From Monomorium pharaonis (taxonomy: Eukaryota; Arthropoda; Insecta; Hymenoptera; Formicidae): 64,000 nucleotides of DNA. The notes beneath the pieces are model-generated. The model was not told the origin of the DNA and searched no databases. It saw nothing but the letters and a program-made list of their open reading frames with translations. Location of the stretch: positions 4,548,869 to 4,612,868 of the forward strand of contig NC_050477.1 in assembly GCF_013373865.1 (NCBI RefSeq), in the 5' to 3' direction. The position numbers and the translations under genes are program-made. Shown in pieces: positions 59,262 through 64,000 of the stretch; the stretch's first letter is position 1; each line of letters starts with the position of its first letter.

Positions 59262-62200
59262 TGAGTGAGTGAGTGAGTGAGGAGTGAATGAGTGAGTGAG
59301 TGAGAGTGAGAGAGAGAGAGAGAAAGGGAGTGTGAAAACATCTTTGTCAAGCGAATTTGCAGTCGTCTCGTTACGAGCGCAAAGTTCCGTGGGAAGTGTG
59401 ACAAAAATATGTGTTCAAAAAGGGAAGAGGAAGCGGAAATGTTTGCGGCCAGCGTTTTCCGCGTTTCGTCTACAAGACGACGACGGTTTCGCATTTTTTT
59501 TTTCTTTCTAATCCCGTTGACTCGAGAGGAAAGGTAACTACCAATGCCACTAACAAACGTAGTGATCGTATGTAGTAGTAATCGTTGTTTTTTTTTCTTT
59601 TTTCCTTTCCTTTCTTAGCTCCACTTTTACGTTATTATTATTGTGTTATACGATGCACGTGAAGCCGCCGGTCTTGCTCTAGTGAAAAGAATATGTTCTC
59701 TAGACCACGACTCGCTGGAATATTGAGAAGAAAATTTTGTTTTCTCACATTACATTAACACTTAATTAAACGCGTATGAAAAGAAAATATTCGAAATTTA
59801 TAAAGCTAATTTATAGAGCTAGTTTATTTTGAATAACTAATTTTATTAAATTTTTATTAATACATCAAATTAATTTTGTTAAATCGAGCGAGCGCTTCTA
59901 GTTCTACTGCTGTGAGAATTTTAACGGTTTGAAGACACGTGTTAATTAAGTAAATTTATATTAGCCATTCTAATAATATATTAAAACTAAAAATTATTAA
60001 TCTCGCGTAATATTTGCTGTGGTCCAGATAACGTCAATTTCATTTATTAATATAACAAAGTGCCATAATCCTAAACGCGCGACTGTTCGCGACTTCTTCG
60101 ACAGCAGGACGCGAGTTTCACGTGCGGCAAACTTTCTCGCTGTTGTCACACTGGAATTCGATACCGTATGCATCTCACGATTTGTATGTATACCTATATA
60201 TTTTATTTGTACGCCGCTACAGGATGTCAAGAGACCTCCCCGCACTCGTCACGAAGCACCGTTATTCTTAGCCAAAAATTACTTTTATTTAGTTTTTTCG
60301 TTTTAGCGCACTCGTCTCGCCGGCCATCGCTCATTCCCACGGTTCAAATCACGAACAGTAATCCTACGTTTCTTCCAAGAAATTATTTTTCACTCGTAGA
60401 ATACTTGTAGCAATTTTCCGACGCAACGCAAGTGTCGACTTTTGCTTGCCGCGAGACGGCCAAAATTTCCGTGTTGACAGTAATGATACGCAGCTGTCGG
60501 TAATAAACATTTACGATAATCAAAGGAAAATAGAATTAAATTCTACGAGTGGTAAATTATTTCTACAAGATAGTTAATGTTTTATTTAAGCCGATTGAAA
60601 CTCGCTTTTATCATCATTTGAAAATAGATCACGATGTGACAAATCGCGGTTGCCGAGGAGACGATCCTTAGTTGTTAAGTTTCCTTCGTCGCGGTTTGCT
60701 CAAAGTGACTCGATCCTCCGACGTTCTCCAGAGTGATTTTTAGGACCCTTCGTTCTGGAGAACAGGAGGACGGTCAAGAGAGCCAGCCGCGACGAGAGAC
60801 CAGCGATTATTATTTTTTACGGACCTTTGTTTTGCATGTTGCGCATTGTTGTTTTATTTTCTTTTTCTCTTCGAGAAAGAAGAGCAAAGAAATTGTGGAA
60901 AATAAGAAAAAATATATATATGTATATGTGTATATGATTTTACGTTTTTCTTTACGTTTATATTGTTACACGATGTTTCATTTTTTATTCCTTTTCTCCT
61001 AGAATTTTTTCTTCCTTTATTTATAATTTAATGATGGAAAAATTTTCCTAATTGATCTTATTAGCTTACTCTGCATTATTATTTGATACACCCAAATACA
61101 CACATTTATACAATTTTTATTTTGTAATTAATATTAAAAAATAGTACATCGTACACTTCTCTATTTTACGATTTAATTTAGTTTTAAATTGATATAATTT
61201 GAATATGTAGTCTTAATTTTAATAGTAGACCAATTACATATTTATATAGTCGATATGTATTTAGATCACTTTGCATGTGTAAATATTTTTTTTAATTCAA
61301 TATATTAGTTTGATTATTTTTTATAGTTTTATTTTGTCTTTTTTCGCATACAATGCACCGGAATCTTACGAAATTATCGTCTTTGGCGATATTTTGAAAG
61401 AAATCTTGCGCATTATTTGTAAAAATATAGCCATCTATATTTTTGGAGAAAGTATCAATAATAAAAAATATTTTTTAACGAATAATCACACATAAGATAA
61501 TTTATTTAAAAGTTCAATTAATATGTAAGAATAGAATTTAAAGCATTTCTAAAAGAAGTCACTTGTGTCAAGTATGCAATTCAATTTGAAAAATATTTGA
61601 AAATAATATCGAACATATTAAAATGATAAAAACCTGTATTAAACAATATTGATACTCTCGAAGGAAATACAGCGTATCATTTTTCATGATATTTCATAAA
61701 GAATCAGTAGAAGTCTTGTTATTAAATAATTTTTTTAATTAATTTGACTTGAAACGCATTTACTAATCGTCGCCTTTTCACAGAGTTCTCGTCGAGCAAA
61801 ACGGATAACGGCCACGAGACCTGGAAGGACAAGACCCGCGGATTGAACACGGGTGCGTCGTCGGCCGCATCGATGGACGTATCGTCATCTCCGAACTCGT
61901 CGTCGTCCTCGTCGCCGTCGAACGCACGGGCGAGCACGTCGTCGTCGACGTCGACGACAAACGCGGCGACGACGACGAACGCGGGCGCCACTCCGACGAC
62001 GACGAGCGCGGGGGGCGGCACAATGACCCGGAGCTCCTCGGCGTCGCCGGCTTCCCGGAACTCCGGCGGCGGCGCGAACGCAACATCGAACATCGGCGCG
62101 ATGTCGGCCCCGAGCGGCCGCGCGGCCCCGAAGCGACGTATGCGGCGTCGCGCCACGTCGCAGTCCCAGGATCCGGCCGAGCAGCTGACGGAGATGTCGG

Positions 62201-62490
62201 TACGCGGCTTAAATCTCTTCCGTTACGCTTCCATCAGCGAGGGCGTCTACCAATGTACCGAGTGCGCCAAGCTCGACATCCAGAAGACGTTTAAGAACAA
62301 GTACAGCTTCCAGCGGCACGCGTTCCTCTATCACGAGGGCCATCAGCGCAAGGTCTTTCCTTGCCCTGTATGCGCCAAGGAGTTCTCGCGGCCTGACAAG
62401 ATGAAGAACCACATGAAGACCGTGCACGATTGCTTCATGCCCAAGGACTGCGTCATGCCGTTCAGTTTCTTTTTGCCTGGTGGACCTTAG
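43772..62490 (+). CDS. ttk: Tramtrack, Ttk88-like isoform (BTB + alternative zinc fingers)
   Basis: The same BTB exons (43772-43942, 44251-44992) and 60-base exon (45090-45149) can splice instead to 61784-62490, giving 559 residues. Every joint is phase 1, so skipping the 50,058 exon keeps the frame. The alternative end begins EFSSSKTDNGHETWKDK, runs through a Ser/Thr/Ala-rich linker of about 110 residues, then a basic stretch (PKRRMRRRA). It ends in two C2H2 fingers at about 480-545: YQCTEC...YSFQRHAFLYHEG and FPCPVC...FSRPDKMKNHMKTVH. The first finger has a long insert between its cysteine and histidine pairs, as in fly Ttk88. In flies Ttk88 and Ttk69 share the BTB domain but bind different DNA sites; Ttk88 is specialised for roles such as photoreceptor repression and is degraded through Sina/Phyllopod. 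Use of this exon is predicted from phase and homology. Confidence 0.88.
43943..44250 (+). other. ttk: intron inside the ttk BTB domain
   Basis: A 308-base AT-rich phase-0 intron, CAG/GTGAGC to ATTTACAG/G, splits the BTB domain after CSPYFQ. Confidence 0.9.
45090..45149 (+). CDS. ttk: 60-base symmetric exon of ttk, possibly a cassette
   Basis: A TTGATTCTAG acceptor and CAAG/GTAAGA donor bound exactly 20 codons, phase 1 in and phase 1 out, only 97 bases after the previous exon. The peptide ASDETFARPHSRQGSEGFKQ is hydrophilic. Because it is symmetric, inclusion or skipping both keep the reading frame to either zinc-finger end. The upstream acceptor and downstream donor both look good, so it is probably real. 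Confidence 0.7.
47583..47596. promoter_or_regulatory. palindromic double CCAAT box
   Basis: CCATTGGCCAATGG is a perfect 14-base palindrome with CCAAT boxes overlapping head to head. The inner ten bases recur at 37924-37933 upstream of ttk. It could be an internal promoter or enhancer element. Confidence 0.4.
49024..49043. promoter_or_regulatory. inverted pair of TCF/Pangolin-like sites
   Basis: GATCAAAG and CTTTGATC form an 8-bp inverted repeat around a 4-base spacer. Each arm matches the CTTTGATC high-mobility-group core of Wnt-responsive TCF sites. Function is inferred only. Confidence 0.35.
50058..50650 (+). CDS. ttk: ttk terminal exon encoding Ttk69-type zinc fingers
   Basis: The acceptor TTTTCAG/AA opens phase 1. 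The exon encodes ELEET, a Gly/Ser-rich start, THIRINFERCFRKEF, a seven-residue Gln run, and then the two C2H2 fingers. Finger 1 has C-x2-C and H-x4-H around YTHISNF. Finger 2 has C-x2-C and H-x4-H around TRKDNM. It ends in a Ser/Asn tail and TAG. In the fly protein the equivalent residues contact AGGAT-type sites. Confidence 0.93.
52082..52593 (+). terminator. ttk: candidate poly(A) signals for the Ttk69-type transcript
   Basis: AATAAA at 52082-52087 and 52588-52593 are the first clear hexamers, 1.4-1.9 kb after the stop codon. A later copy at 58797-58802 could end a much longer form. Confidence 0.35.
54584..54677 (+). repeat. diverged direct repeat, copy A
   Basis: AGGTCAATTA...CGCAATAT...GAAAC...TGGACCAAAGAGC, then GACCCTT...CCAAG...GAGAAGGGACGG. 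The same order of blocks recurs at 55157-55278 with indels. Confidence 0.6.
55157..55278 (+). repeat. diverged direct repeat, copy B
   Basis: It shares AGGTCAATTATT, CGCAATATT, CGAAAC, TGGACCAAAGAGCGTCT, GACCCTTTAGA, CCAAGGGT and GAGGGACGG in the same order as copy A, 573 bases upstream. Either a local duplication or two copies of a dispersed element. Confidence 0.6.
57497..57529. repeat. (ATATT)n microsatellite
   Basis: About six pentanucleotide units following (AT)n. Confidence 0.9.
57710..57738. repeat. (AAAG)n microsatellite
   Basis: Seven tetranucleotide units. Confidence 0.95.
57975..58062. repeat. (AT)n then (ATT)n compound microsatellite
   Basis: About 58 bases of alternating AT with one TTA interruption, followed by an ATT run. 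Confidence 0.9.
59208..59322. repeat. (GA)n-(GAGT)n-(GA)n compound microsatellite
   Basis: A perfect GA repeat of about 48 bases passes into GAGT units and back into GA. The GAGT units look like an expanded point mutation of the GA tract. Confidence 0.95.
61784..62490 (+). CDS. ttk: ttk terminal exon encoding Ttk88-type zinc fingers
   Basis: The acceptor CCTTTTCACAG/AG opens phase 1, as for the other terminal exon. The exon encodes a Ser/Thr/Ala linker, a basic patch and two C2H2 fingers, ending FFLPGGP and TAG at 62488-62490. Third positions are GC-rich against AT-rich flanks, a sign of coding selection. The finger pair differs from the 50,058 exon, so it is not a simple duplicate of it. 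Confidence 0.9.
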
Positions 62491-64000
62491 CGGGCGGGGC
62501 GAGGGCGAGGTGGGCTGCCGATCGGCCCGGCGGCGGTTCAGAGGCACGCGAGGAGGCTCGGTGCCACCGTGGCATCTAGGACCACAGCCGCGGCGGCCAG
62601 GGCGACGACCTTCAGGCGCGGCAGTCGCTCCTGAACGGCGTTTGGTAACGGCGGGTGAATTGAGTCACGATTCTCAAGGATTGCGGAATCAATCAAAAGA
62701 AATAATCTTTCGGAGAATTATTCGGAAAAAAACTTACATGAATGAAGGAAACTCAAACTTATAAGATTAATAATTAAAAATGTTTATAATTGAAGATAAT
62801 TATATTATAGTTATATTGCAAAAAAAAATGCTTCCAATTCAAGTACATAGTAAATTTTTATATTAGCTTTTATATCTTGTTTTCAAAAATATAACGAGAA
62901 AAATTCAGTGCAGTAACTAGTTAACCTTACAGATTGTCGTTTTTTTTTTTTTACGTCAGAATCATCAAAAATTGGTGAACAATACATAAATAATTTTCTG
63001 GCAAGATTGAAATAAAAATCTTGTCGAATATGCCGTCGAGAGAAGTTAATATTGTCCGCGCGTACTCGATTGAAAAATCACCCGTCGTTGCTGCTGCGAT
63101 TATCGCGTTTGCCAGCATACGTAAGATATCATCCCACGCCGAGAGATAGTTTGGTCACGGACCAATCGCGTAGCCCATCTCACCCCCGCGATGACGGTGA
63201 TGATCGATTATGATCCGCTTCGCTGTGTCTTCCACGAAGCGAGAGAGGCTTCCTTAAAGAGAGGAAGAGACAGGCTTCCCTAAAGAGAAGAAATGAACAA
63301 ACGAGAGAGCGAGCTCAAAGGAAGTTTAGAGGGGAGATTATGATATGTGATGATAAAGAAAACAAAGATGGAGAGAAAAAAAGGAAGACGTAGGGCAATC
63401 TCTCCTCGCTTCCTGATGTGTACATTAGTATTATGTGGTATATCCTCTGTGCAATAACGGGCTCGATCCTCGTTTGTTCATCGAGTCAGCGTGTACATAC
63501 GACACGTGGAAAAAGAAATCGTGGTGCATGTGTATCGTGACGAGAATGTTTTGCGAATCGTTTTATTTATTAAATTTTACTAAAATGCATGAACAACATA
63601 ATTATTGGACGATTATAATGTGATTCGAACAAAATATGTAATTGTTTAAGTGTGTAAAAGAGGAATTTTCTCGAAAATATTGCAAGGATACATCGATAAA
63701 TTCATTTTCTACGTGCACCACGAAGCAAGATCGTAAACCCTTATAATTCTTGAAGAGACTCCTCGGATCAAGCGTTCCGAGAAGGCAATATTAAACATCG
63801 ATAAGAATGAGAACTATTCTTTTTTTTCGAGAGCACACTTAGAGTCTGTTAAAGCACTTGTGACATTCGTGTTGCTTCGAGAAATTTAGAAATATGATTT
63901 TTTGAATCTATTTGAAGTCCTTAGTAATTAAACGGCGGTGAATCCTTTTCGAAGAATGCTGATTTTGATTCTATAATAATTTCTTATGTTTCACGAACGG
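62491..64000 (+). other. ttk: 3' UTR / downstream flank of the Ttk88-type transcript
   Basis: GC-rich for about 170 bases after the stop, then AT-rich. AATAAA at 63011-63016 is a plausible poly(A) signal about 520 bases after the stop. The rest shows no gene. Confidence 0.5.
63011..63016 (+). terminator. ttk: candidate poly(A) signal, Ttk88-type transcript
   Basis: AATAAA in AT-rich DNA; the only clear hexamer in the first kilobase after the stop. Confidence 0.4.

Larger units (their letters stand above)
50651..61783 (+). other. ttk: Ttk69-type 3' UTR and intron before the Ttk88-type exon
   Basis: Eleven kilobases without recognised coding sequence. AATAAA occurs at 52082-52087, 52588-52593 and 58797-58802, so the Ttk69-type transcript may have a long, variably ended 3' UTR. 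AT and GA microsatellites cluster at 57.4-59.4 kb. A diverged direct repeat lies at 54,584 and 55,157. The final 1.2 kb (60.6-61.78) is AT-rich intron. Confidence 0.6.

Noticed and set aside
1..64000. CRISPR arrays, rRNA, tRNA and intact transposons
   Set aside because: No spaced identical repeats, rRNA cores, convincing cloverleaf boxes, transposase or reverse-transcriptase motifs were seen. Short or degraded elements could be missed by eye.
1..64000. A novel multi-gene defence or biosynthetic system
   Set aside because: All confident coding regions belong to known animal families with housekeeping or developmental roles; no unexplained gene cluster remains.

Overview
This window looks like nuclear DNA of an insect, most likely a hymenopteran and possibly an ant. 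The genes have short GT-AG introns, all five recognisable proteins are animal or insect families, and the spacers are full of GA/CT, CA, AT and tetranucleotide microsatellites with many CpG-rich patches. Species and order are inferred; nothing in the window proves them. Layout: positions 1 to about 11,000 form a compact cluster of four genes. A short SPEF1/CLAMP-like calponin-homology gene (minus strand, 282-847) is head to head with a nine-exon SLC17-type MFS transporter (plus, 2083-5793). The transporter converges tail to tail with an eight-exon NSUN4-type mitochondrial rRNA m5C methyltransferase (minus, 6071-8340). NSUN4 shares a roughly 480-base divergent promoter with crooked neck (crn; plus, coding 8818-10836), a spliceosomal HAT-repeat protein with one coding exon. 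From about 11,600 to the end the window is dominated by one locus, tramtrack (ttk, plus strand). About 32 kb of sequence without convincing coding potential (11.6-43.5 kb) is followed by the BTB/POZ exons (43,772-44,992), a 60-base symmetric exon (45,090-45,149), and two alternative terminal zinc-finger exons. One resembles the Ttk69 finger pair (50,058-50,650) and the other the Ttk88 finger pair (61,784-62,490), about 11 kb further on. All three splice choices are phase 1, so the BTB region can join in frame to either DNA-binding end. The upstream 32 kb carries long CT/GA tracts, (GAGC)n/(GCTC)n blocks, a TATA box, good 5' splice sites and palindromes. I read it as alternative 5' noncoding exons and cis-regulatory DNA, but transcription data would be needed to show that. 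I found no CRISPR array, rRNA, convincing tRNA, intact transposon or gene cluster of an unknown type. The observations most worth a second look are the ttk isoform architecture, a 20-base palindrome around TCTCGCGAGA, paired CCAAT and TCF-like palindromes, and a diverged direct repeat in the ttk 3' region.
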